Source: Bradyrhizobium sp. NP1
Lineage (GTDB): Bacteria > Pseudomonadota > Alphaproteobacteria > Rhizobiales > Xanthobacteraceae
NCBI RefSeq assembly: GCF_030378205.1
Contig: NZ_CP127385.1
Span: forward strand, 6,736,001 to 6,800,000
Length of the DNA stretch: 64,000 nt
Reading direction: 5' to 3'
The position numbers and the translations under genes are program-made. The number at the start of each line of letters is the position of its first letter. The first letter of the stretch is position 1. The notes under the pieces were generated by a model. That model was not told where the DNA came from. It ran no database searches and saw nothing but the letters and a program-made list of their open reading frames with translations. Shown here one piece after another: positions 10,102-19,224 of the stretch.

Positions 10102-11136
10102 ATGAACCTGCGCTCGATCGATCTCAATTTGCTGGTCGCGCTCGACGCCCTGTTGTCGGAGCGCCATGTCACCAAGGCTTCCGAGCGGGTGGGCTTGAGC
10201 CAGCCCGCGATGAGCAATGCGCTCGGCCGGCTGCGCGGCCTGTTCAAGGACGAGCTTCTGGTGCGCACCGCGACCGGCATGCAGCCGACGCCGCGCGCCA
10301 CCGAACTGGTCGAGCCGCTGCGGCAATTGCTGCGCCAGGTCGAGCGCGTGCTGGAAAGCGATTCCGGCTTCGATCCCGCGACGTCGGAGCGCCTGTTCAC
10401 GGTGCGGATGTCCGACATCCTCGCCTGCCTGATCCTGCCGCTGCTGCTGGCGCGGCGGCCGGCCGGCACGCGGATCGGCTACAACGTCCTGCACCTGCCG
10501 CCGACGCAGACCGTCGACGCGCTGGAGCGCGACGAGGTCGATCTCGCGGTCAGCATGGGGCTGGAGCATTCCAACGCGATCCGCGCGGAGAAGCTGTTGC
10601 AGGACCGCATGGTCTGCCTGATGCATGCAGGCCACCCGGCTGCCGAGGAAGCGCTGACGCTGCCGCGCTTCATCGCGCATGAGCACATGAAGGTCTCGAT
10701 GAGCCCGACCGACGTCCGCTTCGTCGACGACGTGCTCGCGGGCCTCGGCCATCAGCGCAAGATCGTGCTCAACGTGCCGCACTGGCTGCTCGTGCCGCAT
10801 GTGTTGAAGCGCACGGACCTGCTGGCTGTCATGCCGGGCCATCTCGCCACCGCCTTGATGGACGCGGACCTGCGGATGAAGGAGCTGCCGTTCCACTCCG
10901 CGCCGTTCCACTGGATGATGTACTGGCATCGCCGCCACGACCAGAGCAAGGCAAACCGCTGGCTGCGCGAGGAATTGCGCCGGGTCTGCGCCGAGCTTGC
11001 TCAGGCGCCGAGCCGCGCGGCCGATTCCTCACCGCGCACCACGGCGCCCGCCGGATCGCCGGCGGCGGTCTCCGCGACCTCTTCGAGCGCGCGGCCCTTG
11101 GTCTCGAAGCCGAAGCAGAGGAAGACCACCGCCTGA
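10102..11136 (+). CDS. LysR family regulator (NahR/LinR/NodD-like)
   Basis: 344 residues. The N-terminal helix-turn-helix (HVTKASERVGLSQPAMSNAL) and the opening NLRSIDLNLLVALDALLSE are typical of the DntR/NahR/LinR subgroup, which responds to aromatic compounds. The inducer domain ends near residue 303. The remaining 40 or so residues are low-complexity (Ala/Ser/Pro) and are encoded antisense to the end of the MFS gene, so this tail is probably a read-through extension. It is divergent from the HAD/CoA-transferase operon, its likely target, and may also act on the convergent transporter. Confidence 0.88.
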   Translation: MNLRSIDLNLLVALDALLSERHVTKASERVGLSQPAMSNALGRLRGLFKDELLVRTATGMQPTPRATELVEPLRQLLRQVERVLESDSGFDPATSERLFTVRMSDILACLILPLLLARRPAGTRIGYNVLHLPPTQTVDALERDEVDLAVSMGLEHSNAIRAEKLLQDRMVCLMHAGHPAAEEALTLPRFIAHEHMKVSMSPTDVRFVDDVLAGLGHQRKIVLNVPHWLLVPHVLKRTDLLAVMPGHLATALMDADLRMKELPFHSAPFHWMMYWHRRHDQSKANRWLREELRRVCAELAQAPSRAADSSPRTTAPAGSPAAVSATSSSARPLVSKPKQRKTTA

Positions 11137-12422
11137 AACACCAGGACGCCGGCAAGCGTCATCAGCACGCCGAACAGTCCCTGCCACGCGAAGATCGCGA
11201 CCACCGCGAACTGCACCAGCGCCGTGGTGATGCGGCCGGCGGTCGCGCAGATCGCCGTGCCCCGCAGCCGATATCGGGTCGGGAACAATTCCGGCACATG
11301 CATCGCAAAGCCGGTGGCGAGCATCACGTAGATCGCGCTCACCAGCAGGAAGCCGACCGCAACCAGCGCGGGCCCGTCAGGCATGAACGGATAGGCGACG
11401 CCCAGCGCGGCCGCCGCGAGCGAGGAGCCGACGATCGAGGCCTTGCGGCCGATCAGATCGGCGAGAACGAGACCGATCAGCGAGCCGACCGGGCCGCCCA
11501 GCGACATCAGGGTGGTGTAGCCGAGCGAGGACACCACGCTGTGCCCGCCCTTGATCAGGAAGGTCGGCAGCCAGCCGATGAAGCCGTACAGGCTGAAGCC
11601 GACCACGATATGAAGAAGACTTCCGAGCAGCGTGCGCGAAAGATAGGGCGGCGCGAACAGCCGCCACACCGAGCCGTCCTCGGCTTCCTTGCGGGTCTCC
11701 GGCGCAACTGCCGGCAAGGGGCCCTTGCGCGCGGCTTCCGCCTCGATGTCGGCGAGAATGGCTTCCGCCTCCGCAGCGCGGCCGTGCGCGGCGAGCCAGC
11801 GCGGCGATTCCGGCATCGACTTGCGTGCCAGCCAGACCACCATCGCGAGCACGCCGACGATGACGAACATCGCGCGCCAGCCGAATGCCGGAATCACCCA
11901 CAGGCCGACCATCGAGGAAGCGAACAGCGAGAAATTGGTGATGACCGCGAGCAGCCCGATCCAGCGCCCGCGCGAGGCGGCCGGCACGAATTCGGTCAGG
12001 GTCGCATAGCCGACCACGATCTCGGCGCCCAGCCCAATGCCGATCACGAAGCGCGCGGCGATCAGAAAGCCCATCGAGGGGGCAAACGCCGCGGCGAGCG
12101 AGGCAAGGCCGAAGATCGCGAGGTTGACCTGGTAGGAGAAGCGACGGCCATAGCGGTCGCCGAGGATTCCGGAGAACCACGCGCCCAGTGTCATGCCGAC
12201 GAAGGTCGCCGAGACAAAGGTCGCGTTCAATTCGAGCGTGGACCAGCCTTCCTTCAGCACCGCGCCGAGCACGCCGCCCGCAAGGTAGATATCGAAGGCG
12301 TCCAGAAACATGCCGGCGCCGATCAGCGCCAGCATGCGCCAATGGAAGCGGCCGATCGGCAGGCGGTCGAGACGCGCACCCGCGTTGACTGAAATGACCT
12401 CGTTTCGCGACGGCGTCTGCAT
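11001..12422 (-). CDS. MFS transporter, sugar-porter / aromatic-acid symporter type
   Basis: 473 residues with twelve predicted membrane helices. Family signatures are GDRYGRR after helix 2, RFVIGIGLGAE in helix 4, PESPRWLAAHGR in the central loop and PTRYRLRGT near the end. It probably imports an organic acid with protons. The ATG at 12422 follows GGGGAGGG. A longer frame to 12515 has no such site. Its last 136 bases overlap the convergent LysR gene. Confidence 0.88.
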   Translation of the reverse strand: MQTPSRNEVISVNAGARLDRLPIGRFHWRMLALIGAGMFLDAFDIYLAGGVLGAVLKEGWSTLELNATFVSATFVGMTLGAWFSGILGDRYGRRFSYQVNLAIFGLASLAAAFAPSMGFLIAARFVIGIGLGAEIVVGYATLTEFVPAASRGRWIGLLAVITNFSLFASSMVGLWVIPAFGWRAMFVIVGVLAMVVWLARKSMPESPRWLAAHGRAAEAEAILADIEAEAARKGPLPAVAPETRKEAEDGSVWRLFAPPYLSRTLLGSLLHIVVGFSLYGFIGWLPTFLIKGGHSVVSSLGYTTLMSLGGPVGSLIGLVLADLIGRKASIVGSSLAAAALGVAYPFMPDGPALVAVGFLLVSAIYVMLATGFAMHVPELFPTRYRLRGTAICATAGRITTALVQFAVVAIFAWQGLFGVLMTLAGVLVFQAVVFLCFGFETKGRALEEVAETAAGDPAGAVVRGEESAARLGA

Positions 12423-12681
12423 CCATCCCTCCCCGGCCGAAACCGCCAAAGGCGGTCCGCTGCTGTTGCGGACAGCATGATGCGCGAAGCGCGGGCGTCT
12501 AATCGAAAGATGCAATCGCGCTATTCAACGCGGTGATAGTGCAGGCTTCGCGCATGTCCGGACACGAACGGCAACGCCGACCCGGCGGGAAGCTCGCGCC
12601 AGCCACAACTCTTGCTGCATCTTGCCGGGCTTCCGCCAATTTGTATTATCATTGGGTTGATAGGGAGAATGGGGGAAACAC

Positions 12682-13704
12682 ATGGCGCCTTTCGCACGGG
12701 CCTTCGCCATCGGCATCGCGGCTTTGGCAATCGCGGCGACATCAGCGGCCCCGGCGCGCTGCGCCGACGATCATGTACGGGTGACGCTGGTCGGCACCGG
12801 CGGCCCGGAGATCAATCCGACCCGGTTCGGCTATTCGACGCTGGTCGAGGCCGGCGGTGAGAAGCTGCTGTTCGACGCCGGGCGCGGCGTGGTGCAGCGG
12901 CTTTACGAGTCCCGCGTCAATCCGCGCGAGGTCACCAAGATCTTCCTCACCCACCTGCACAACGACCATATCGAGGGCCTGCCGACGCTGTGGATCACGC
13001 CGTGGTTCCTGCTCGCGCGCGACCAACCACTGGAAATCTGGGGCCCGCCGGGGACGCAGAAGATGGTCAAGGGCATGCGCGAGATGTTCAGCGACGTCGA
13101 GAAGCGCGGCGGCGTCAACGGCTTCAACAAGATCGAATACATGGACATCAAGGCCGAGGAGATCGGCGAGGGCACGGTCTATGACCGCAATGGCGTGAAG
13201 GTCACCGCCTTCAAGGTGTCGCATGGCGACGGCGATCCGGCCGTCGGCTACAGGATCGACTATGGCGGGCGCGTCGTCGTGCTGTCAGGCGATACCGTCT
13301 ACAGCCCCAACGTCGTCGCCGCCGCAAAGGGCGCCGATCTGCTGGTGCATAACGTCGTCGGATTCAGCGACGCCTGGGTCGCCCGGCCCGGCGCGGAAAA
13401 GCAGCGCAACGCGGTTGCCTCCAAGCTTGCCTCGCCCGAGCAGGTGGCGCGCGCGTTCTCTGAAGCGACCCCTCGCCTCGCCGTGCTCTCGCATATCGTC
13501 AAGAAGGATCTTTCGGGCCGCGCCGGCGACGATTTCATCGTGCAGCAGATCCGCAAGAACGGCTACAACGGGCCGATGCTGATGGGCGAAGACCGAACTG
13601 TGATCGACATCGACGCCAAGGACATCAAGGTCCACCCGCCGCAGCCCACCGACAAGCTGCCCGATCTCGACAACCGCAACGTCAAGCTCGACGAGGCGCC
13701 GTAA
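12682..13704 (+). CDS. Secreted metallo-beta-lactamase-fold hydrolase
   Basis: 340 residues with a signal peptide (FAIGIAALAIAATSAAPARC) and a metal-binding motif HLHNDHIEG of the HxHxDH type. Further ligands are plausible in VSHGDGDP, LSGDTVY and LSHIV. The layout resembles RNase Z-like and arylsulfatase-like MBL proteins, but export to the periplasm argues for a small-molecule or ester substrate. GGGGGAAACAC precedes the ATG. It is convergent with the four-gene CoA-transferase operon. Confidence 0.85.
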   Translation: MAPFARAFAIGIAALAIAATSAAPARCADDHVRVTLVGTGGPEINPTRFGYSTLVEAGGEKLLFDAGRGVVQRLYESRVNPREVTKIFLTHLHNDHIEGLPTLWITPWFLLARDQPLEIWGPPGTQKMVKGMREMFSDVEKRGGVNGFNKIEYMDIKAEEIGEGTVYDRNGVKVTAFKVSHGDGDPAVGYRIDYGGRVVVLSGDTVYSPNVVAAAKGADLLVHNVVGFSDAWVARPGAEKQRNAVASKLASPEQVARAFSEATPRLAVLSHIVKKDLSGRAGDDFIVQQIRKNGYNGPMLMGEDRTVIDIDAKDIKVHPPQPTDKLPDLDNRNVKLDEAP

Positions 13705-13744
13705 GGACGCGCGGCGCATGCGGGGAACGCGCCAGGCGCCGGCG

Positions 13745-15007
13745 TCAGGCGCGCTCCCGGCCGGCCCGCAAGGCGCGATCCTGAACCAGCACCTTCTCGG
13801 CGTAGAGATTCTCGATCTCCGCATCCGACAGGCCGATCTCGCGCAGGATATCCTCGTTGTGCTGGCCGAGAAGATCGGCCTTGAGCTGGTCGCTCGGCTG
13901 CCATGCCGAGAATCGCACCGGGTTGCCGGGAATGGCAAATTGACCGATTTGCGGGTCGTCGACCCGACGCACCGTGCCGCGCTCGACGAGATGCGGCTGC
14001 GCCATCGCGTCGTTCAGCGTCAGAACCGGCGCGCAGGGAATCCGCTCCTGCTCCAGCGCGGCAATGGCCGCCTCCCGCGACGGGAAGCGTTGCAGCCACG
14101 CCTCGACGATCTCGGCGACAGCCTTGTTGTTGTCGCTGCGCGCCCGCGCCGACGCAAAGCGCGGATCGTTCTCGAGCTCCGGACGCCCGAGCGCGCGCAC
14201 CATCTGCGGCCATTGATGCGCCAGCGCGCAGATCACGAGAAATTCGCCCCGGCCGCAGTCGAACACGCCGACCGGCCCGCCATTGGGATGCAGCGACCCT
14301 TCCCGCTTCGGCACGAAGGAATCGCCGCGCAGCGCGACCTTCGGCACGTTCGCCTCATGCATGTGGAAATAGGTGTCGAGCAGCGAGGCTTCGATGAACT
14401 GTCCCTCGCCGGTACGCTCGCGATGCAACAGCGCGAAGCCGACCGCCATGGCGGCCGCGACGCCGGTCGACGCGTCGCCGATCGCGACCGGAACCTGCGC
14501 CGGCTTGCCGTCCGGCTCTCCGATCACGCCGGTGATGCCGGCAAAGGCCTGCGCGATGTAGTCGAAGCCCGGCTTGTCGCTCAGCGGCCCGGTCTGTCCG
14601 GCAAAGGAGATCGAACACATGATCAGCTTCGGATTGATCGCCTTGAGCTCGTCGTAGCCGAGCCCCGCACGCTTCATCACGCCGGGCGTGAAATTCTCGA
14701 CCAGGACGTCGCAGCCGGCCGCGAGCCGCCGCAGGATGGCGCGGCTCTTCTCGTGCTTGAGGTCCAGCGCAAGGCTCCGCTTCGAATGGTTCTGCTGAAA
14801 GAAGTAGGTGCTCTGCGACGTGTTCTTGTACGCGGGATCGCGCGGCTTCAGGCCCTGGAAGCGCGACCGGTCCCCGAATGGCGCCAGCTCCACCTTGATG
14901 ACGTCGGCGCCGGCTTCCGCCAATAGCCGCGTGCAGGTCGGGCCGGCGACGAATTGCGTGATGTCGAGGACGCGGTAGCCGCTCAGCATTTTCGGAGGAA
15001 GGTTCAT
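13745..15007 (-). CDS. Class III CoA-transferase (CaiB/BaiF family), module B
   Basis: 420 residues, full length. It starts GYRVLDITQFVAGPTCTRLL and has ADVIKVELAP, VENFTPGVMKRAGLGY and the catalytic-aspartate segment VAIGDASTGVAAAM. It is last gene of a minus-strand operon (solute-binding protein, isomerase-like protein, GST, CoA-transferase) with gaps of only 16-28 bp. This suggests the imported compound is activated to a CoA thioester. Divergence from modules A and C in sequence suggests different substrates. Confidence 0.9.
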   Translation of the reverse strand: MNLPPKMLSGYRVLDITQFVAGPTCTRLLAEAGADVIKVELAPFGDRSRFQGLKPRDPAYKNTSQSTYFFQQNHSKRSLALDLKHEKSRAILRRLAAGCDVLVENFTPGVMKRAGLGYDELKAINPKLIMCSISFAGQTGPLSDKPGFDYIAQAFAGITGVIGEPDGKPAQVPVAIGDASTGVAAAMAVGFALLHRERTGEGQFIEASLLDTYFHMHEANVPKVALRGDSFVPKREGSLHPNGGPVGVFDCGRGEFLVICALAHQWPQMVRALGRPELENDPRFASARARSDNNKAVAEIVEAWLQRFPSREAAIAALEQERIPCAPVLTLNDAMAQPHLVERGTVRRVDDPQIGQFAIPGNPVRFSAWQPSDQLKADLLGQHNEDILREIGLSDAEIENLYAEKVLVQDRALRAGRERA

Positions 15008-15023
15008 CGCTATCGTCCAGTCG

Positions 15024-15746
15024 CTAGATCTGATTGGCCTCGTTCGGCGTCACCGCACCTTCGCGTCTCGCGCCGAACAGGTTTTCCCGCGCTTTGTCGT
15101 CGAGGGTCTTGCGCACCGCATGCCGGCCGAGCGCCAGTCCCTTTTGAAGCTGGGGGCGCGCCCGCAGCTCGGCGAACCAGCGCCTGACATGCGGCAGGCC
15201 ATCGAGGTCGAGACCCTGCGCCTTGTGGGTCATCACCCAGGGAAAGCAGGCGATGTCGGCGATGGAATAGTCGTGACCTGCGACATAGGCACCGGTCTCG
15301 GCCAGCTGGGCGTCGAGCACGCCGTAGAGCCGCTTCGCTTCGGCGCCGTAGCGCGCGATCGCGTAAGGGATCTTCTCCGGCGCGTAGAGCAGAAAATGGC
15401 CGTTCTGGCCGAGCATCGGCCCCAGCCCGCTCATCTGCCACATCAGCCATTGCTGCACGCGATGGCGGCCGCGGACGTCGCTCGGGAGAAGGCGTCCACT
15501 TCGTTCCGCGAGATAGAGCAGGATCGCCCCCGACTCAAAAATCTGCATCGGCGCGCCGCCGTCGGCAGGATCGCGGTCGACGATCGCGGGAATCCTGCCG
15601 TTGGGGCTGAGCTTGCGGAACTCAGGCTTGAACTGGTCGCCGCGCGCAATGTTCACCGGCACGACGGTGTAGGGCAGCCCACACTCCTCGAGCATGATCG
15701 AGATCTTCCAGCCATTCGGCGTCGGCGCGAAATAGAGATCGATCAT
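15024..15746 (-). CDS. Glutathione S-transferase (Ure2p/YfcG-like)
   Basis: 240 residues. The thioredoxin-like N-terminal domain begins MIDLYFAPTPNGWKISIML and contains the glutathione-binding stretch SPNGRIPAIVD and FESGAILLYLAE. The C-terminal helical domain contains DYSIADIACFPWV, the N-capping motif of the GST fold. It matches the Ure2p/YfcG subgroup, often disulfide reductases rather than conjugating enzymes. The start at 15746 is placed by homology; upstream in-frame codons cover the neighbouring isomerase gene. It sits between the isomerase-like protein and the CoA-transferase in the operon. Confidence 0.9.
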   Translation of the reverse strand: MIDLYFAPTPNGWKISIMLEECGLPYTVVPVNIARGDQFKPEFRKLSPNGRIPAIVDRDPADGGAPMQIFESGAILLYLAERSGRLLPSDVRGRHRVQQWLMWQMSGLGPMLGQNGHFLLYAPEKIPYAIARYGAEAKRLYGVLDAQLAETGAYVAGHDYSIADIACFPWVMTHKAQGLDLDGLPHVRRWFAELRARPQLQKGLALGRHAVRKTLDDKARENLFGARREGAVTPNEANQI

Positions 15747-15774
15747 CGGCGTGAACCTGCGCGGCGCTGGTGGA

Positions 15775-16392
15775 TCAGGCCGATTGCTTTTCGCGGGCCA
15801 GCGCAAGACCGGCCTGCTGCAGGCGTCGCTCCAGCATCGGCACGCGATCGTTGCCCCAAAACTGTTCGCCGCGGAAAACGCAGATGGGAACGCCGAATAC
15901 GTGATCCTGCTGGCTCTCCGCCTGTGCCTCCTCATATTCCCGCAGGCCATCGCCCTCGAGATAGGCCCGGTATGCGCTACCCGACATGCCAAGCGATTCG
16001 ATGAAATTCTGCATCGCATCGGCCTCATCGATGGCGAGCTCGCGCCTGAAGAACAGCTCGTAGACAAGGCGGCTGTATTCGACCAGCCGGCCCTGCTTCT
16101 CGGCAAACAGCCCGCCGATCAGCGCGGGCGCCGTATCGTAGATCTTCAGCGGGCCGCGGATGATCTTCTTGTCGCCGCGCTCGTTTGCGGTGCGCCTTGC
16201 ATCCATGTAGGAATACTTGACCTTGTATTCCGAATAGACGCTGCGCTGTCCCGAGCCCTTGATGCGGAGCTGGAACGGCCGCCACTTGACCTGGATGTCG
16301 TATTTGCTTTCGAGGTCGAAGACCGGATCGAACGCGAGCCACGCGTAGGGGCTCTTGTAGTCCGAATACATCTTGAGAATTTCACGCGGCAT
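15775..16392 (-). CDS. DsbA-family / 2-hydroxychromene-2-carboxylate isomerase-like protein
   Basis: 205 residues. The opening (ILKMYSDYKSPYAWLAFDPV) matches kappa-class GST and HCCA isomerases, with the catalytic serine expected in YKSPYA in place of a CxxC redox pair. The closing VFGVPICVFRGEQFWGNDR is the conserved cis-proline and glutathione-contact region. In known pathways the family isomerises naphthalene-derived chromenes using glutathione, which fits the GST next door. The start at 16392 has GGGAG at good spacing. Confidence 0.82.
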   Translation of the reverse strand: MPREILKMYSDYKSPYAWLAFDPVFDLESKYDIQVKWRPFQLRIKGSGQRSVYSEYKVKYSYMDARRTANERGDKKIIRGPLKIYDTAPALIGGLFAEKQGRLVEYSRLVYELFFRRELAIDEADAMQNFIESLGMSGSAYRAYLEGDGLREYEEAQAESQQDHVFGVPICVFRGEQFWGNDRVPMLERRLQQAGLALAREKQSA

Positions 16393-16412
16393 GTTGCTCT
16401 CCCTTGTCCTTG

Positions 16413-17633
16413 TCATTCCGATTGGGCGACCAGCGGGCAGCGGCTCTGCGACAGGGGCAGCGCCGCCTCTTCCGCCGGAATGGTCTTTTCGAGACGGTAG
16501 TAGTCCCAGGGCTCCTTCACCTCGTCCGGCTTCTTGATGCTTGCCAGGTAGAACGGGTGCATCAGCCAGCCGTCGGCACGAACCGAGCCGTCGTGCACAT
16601 ACATGTCGTTGACGGGAAGCTTCCTCATCTCGTTCGCGACCGTCGGACCATCCAGCGTTTTCGCCGCCGCCACCGCACGCAGGTAGTGCAGCGTTCCCGA
16701 GTAGACTGCGGCATGATCCATGGTCGGCATCGAGCCGCGCTGCTTGAAGAAGCGCTCCGACCACGCGCGCGTTTCGGGCGTGCGGTTCCAGTAGAACGGC
16801 GTGACGAAGGTCAGGCCCTGTACGTTCTCGATACCGAGCGCATGGACGTTGGTGATGTAGGTCAGCGGCACGACAATCTGCTGGCCGCCCTGGGCGACGC
16901 CGAACTCCCTGGCCTGCTTCAGCGCGTTGGTGGTGTCTTCGGCCGCCGAGATCAGCCACATCACCTTCGCCTTGGACGAGACGGCCTGCAGAATGAACGA
17001 GCTGAAGTCCGGATTGTTCTGCGGGAAGCGGACCGAGCCGACCACCTTGCCGCCGGCCGCCTTGATGGCGCCGGTCGCCGCATCCTCCATCGCCTTGCCG
17101 AACGAATAGTCGGCCGACAGGAAGAAGAAGCTGTCGAGGCCGCGCTCGATCAACGGCTTCGGCAGCGGCGCGGAAATCGCGTAGGCGTTCAGCGACCAGG
17201 AGAACGCCGTCGGCGCGCAGGCCTGCTGCGTGATCGCGGGTGTTCCCGTGACGCCATGGATCACGATCTTGTTGTGCGATCGCGCCAATTCCTGGACGGC
17301 GAGCGCCACGGCCGACTGCGCGACGTCGACGATGACGTCGGCGCCGCCATTGTCGAACCAGTTCCTGGCAATCGCGGCACCGACATCGGCCTTGGCCTGA
17401 TGATCGCCGGACACGATCTCGATCGGCCGGCCGAGCACGCTGCCGCCGAAATCCTCCACCGCCATCTTCGCCGCCAGCACCGAGCCAGGCCCCATGATGT
17501 CGCGATACATGCCGGACATGTCGGTCAGCACGCCGATCCTGACTGGTTTCGACGCATCCTCGGCGCGGCTTGCGACCGCCGACACCATGCAGATCGACAG
17601 CACCGTCGCCGCGAGAATTCCCTTGCTTGCCAT
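16413..17633 (-). CDS. ABC transporter solute-binding protein, branched-chain amino acid type
   Basis: 406 residues with a signal peptide (ILAATVLSICMVSAVASRAE) and a periplasmic-binding fold of the LivJ kind (VRIGVLTDMSGMYRDIMGPG, ADYSFGKAMEDAA). Such orphan binding proteins in this genus often serve aromatic acids. No permease or ATPase genes are adjacent, so it must share a transporter encoded elsewhere, possibly the Liv system at 29.2-33.9 kb. It is first gene of the four-gene catabolic operon. The start at 17633 follows GGGGAAGCGTC. Confidence 0.88.
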   Translation of the reverse strand: MASKGILAATVLSICMVSAVASRAEDASKPVRIGVLTDMSGMYRDIMGPGSVLAAKMAVEDFGGSVLGRPIEIVSGDHQAKADVGAAIARNWFDNGGADVIVDVAQSAVALAVQELARSHNKIVIHGVTGTPAITQQACAPTAFSWSLNAYAISAPLPKPLIERGLDSFFFLSADYSFGKAMEDAATGAIKAAGGKVVGSVRFPQNNPDFSSFILQAVSSKAKVMWLISAAEDTTNALKQAREFGVAQGGQQIVVPLTYITNVHALGIENVQGLTFVTPFYWNRTPETRAWSERFFKQRGSMPTMDHAAVYSGTLHYLRAVAAAKTLDGPTVANEMRKLPVNDMYVHDGSVRADGWLMHPFYLASIKKPDEVKEPWDYYRLEKTIPAEEAALPLSQSRCPLVAQSE

Positions 17634-17685
17634 GACGCTTCCCCTGTTCGGGCGGTTGTGATTCCACCGCCTCTTGTTCTGCATC

Positions 17686-17849
17686 TAGTGTGGCGGCTCC
17701 GACGTTCCTTCACTTTCGCCGCATGTTCTTCAAAGGAACGTCAGAGCCAAAGCCACACTAGAATCCTATATTTGCTAGTGCCCCTTTGGTTCTGACATTC
17801 GCAAACGTGGCGCCGCAAAATGATGCGAATGTCAGAACCGGGGCACTAG
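17686..17849. repeat. Tandem double-hairpin repeat element, copy 1
   Basis: Two imperfect palindromes of 75 bp each. The first (17686-17760) has arms beginning TAGTGTGG and ending CCACACTA. The second (17775-17849) runs from CTAGTGCCCC to GGGGCACTAG. A 14-bp linker (GAATCCTATATTTG) separates them. In each hairpin one arm carries an extra TTT before GG. The element fills the gap between the solute-binding-protein gene and the module C CoA-transferase, whose TAG stop lies in its right end. The same arrangement recurs at 54907-55073, and a single related hairpin at 28012-28079. Confidence 0.75.
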
Positions 17850-19099
17850 ATGATGCTTCGAGCCCGCAGCTCCTCGATCCGCTCGTCCGAAAGCCCGAGC
17901 AGTTCGCCGTAGATCTCGGGATTGTCCTGGCCAAGCGAGGGCGCCGGCGCGGCGTATCCCTTGTGGGTCCGTCCCATCTTGATCGGGAAGCCGGCGCCTA
18001 TGACCTTGTCGTTCAGTCGTTCGGTCGGGTGTTGCAGCGGCTGCAGCATGTCGCGCGACTGCAGATGTTTCCACGCCAGGATGTCGGCGAAATCCCGGAT
18101 CGGGCTCGCCGCGATCTCGTTGCTGTTGAGCGCCTCGATCGCTTCCGCCGTCGTCAGCCGACTCGTCCACGCCTCGACGATCGCGTCGATCTCGGCGTTG
18201 TTGCTGACCCGCCAGCCGGTGCTCATGAACTGCTCGCTTTGCGCGAGATCCATCCGGTCCATGACCCGCAGCAGCGCGAGCCAGTCTTCATTGGTGGCGG
18301 CGCCGATCGCGACCGTGCCGTCCTTCGTCGGATAGGTGTTGAACGGCGAAAACCGCATGATGCGGTTGCCCTGGCGCGGCGCCAGCCCAAGACGATCGTA
18401 GCAATCCAGCGGCTCGTCGAGGACCAGCGACAGCAGGCAGTCCGTCATGGAAACGTCGACGAACTGGCCCTGGCCCGACGAACGCTGCTCGATCAGCGCA
18501 GCGAGAATGCCGGAAACCGCGAATGCTCCGGTGATGCCGTCGGCAAGCGCGGTGCCCGCCTTGCTCGGCGGGCTCTCCGGCGCGCCCGTGATGCTCATCA
18601 GGCCGGCGCCGGCCTGGATCATGAGATCATAGGCCTTCAGCCCGCGGTCTTCGCCGGTCGAGCCGTAGCCGGTCAGCGCGCAATGAACGATGGCGGGGTT
18701 GACCGCGCGGTTCGATTCGTAGTCGATCCCGAGGCGCCGCGCCGCGCCCGGCCGCAGGTTCTCAACGAGGATATCGGACTTGCGCAGCAGCTCGCGAAAC
18801 AGGTCCATGCCCTCCGGCGAGCGCATGTTCAGCGTGATGGATTTCTTGCCGCGGCAACGCTTGAGATAGGCAATGCCGAGATCGCTGTCGTGCTGGCCCT
18901 CCAGCGACACGCCGCCCTTGCCGAGGAAGGGTGGCCCGGTCATGGTCGGATCGCCCTGGCCGGGCTCGTCGATCCGGATCACCTCCGCGCCGAAGCCCGC
19001 CAGCATCAGGGTGGCGAACGGACCGGAATAAAACCGCGTCACGTCGAGCACCCTGACACCTTGCAGGGCGCCCTGCTTCGCTGCGTTCAGTCCCGTCAC
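17846..19099 (-). CDS. Class III CoA-transferase (CaiB/BaiF family), module C
   Basis: 417 residues, starting at a GTG preceded by AAGGCGG. Landmarks are GVRVLDVTRFYSGPFATLML, AEVIRIDEPGQGDP, VENLRPGAARRLG and the active-site region AGTALADGITGAFA. It stands alone between the double-hairpin repeat and a divergent LysR gene 125 bp away that probably controls it. It is third CoA-transferase of the same superfamily within 11 kb but clearly divergent from the other two. Confidence 0.9.
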   Translation of the reverse strand: MTGLNAAKQGALQGVRVLDVTRFYSGPFATLMLAGFGAEVIRIDEPGQGDPTMTGPPFLGKGGVSLEGQHDSDLGIAYLKRCRGKKSITLNMRSPEGMDLFRELLRKSDILVENLRPGAARRLGIDYESNRAVNPAIVHCALTGYGSTGEDRGLKAYDLMIQAGAGLMSITGAPESPPSKAGTALADGITGAFAVSGILAALIEQRSSGQGQFVDVSMTDCLLSLVLDEPLDCYDRLGLAPRQGNRIMRFSPFNTYPTKDGTVAIGAATNEDWLALLRVMDRMDLAQSEQFMSTGWRVSNNAEIDAIVEAWTSRLTTAEAIEALNSNEIAASPIRDFADILAWKHLQSRDMLQPLQHPTERLNDKVIGAGFPIKMGRTHKGYAAPAPSLGQDNPEIYGELLGLSDERIEELRARSII

Positions 19100-19224
19100 C
19101 TGGCCGCCTTTTCCTGAAAACCAGTTCTAAAAACCGGACCATCATTGCCGCAATGATGCTTGATCTTTCGGGCATCTAGGTCAAATACTTTCCTATCCTC
19201 ATTATTGATGCAGAAACGGAATGA

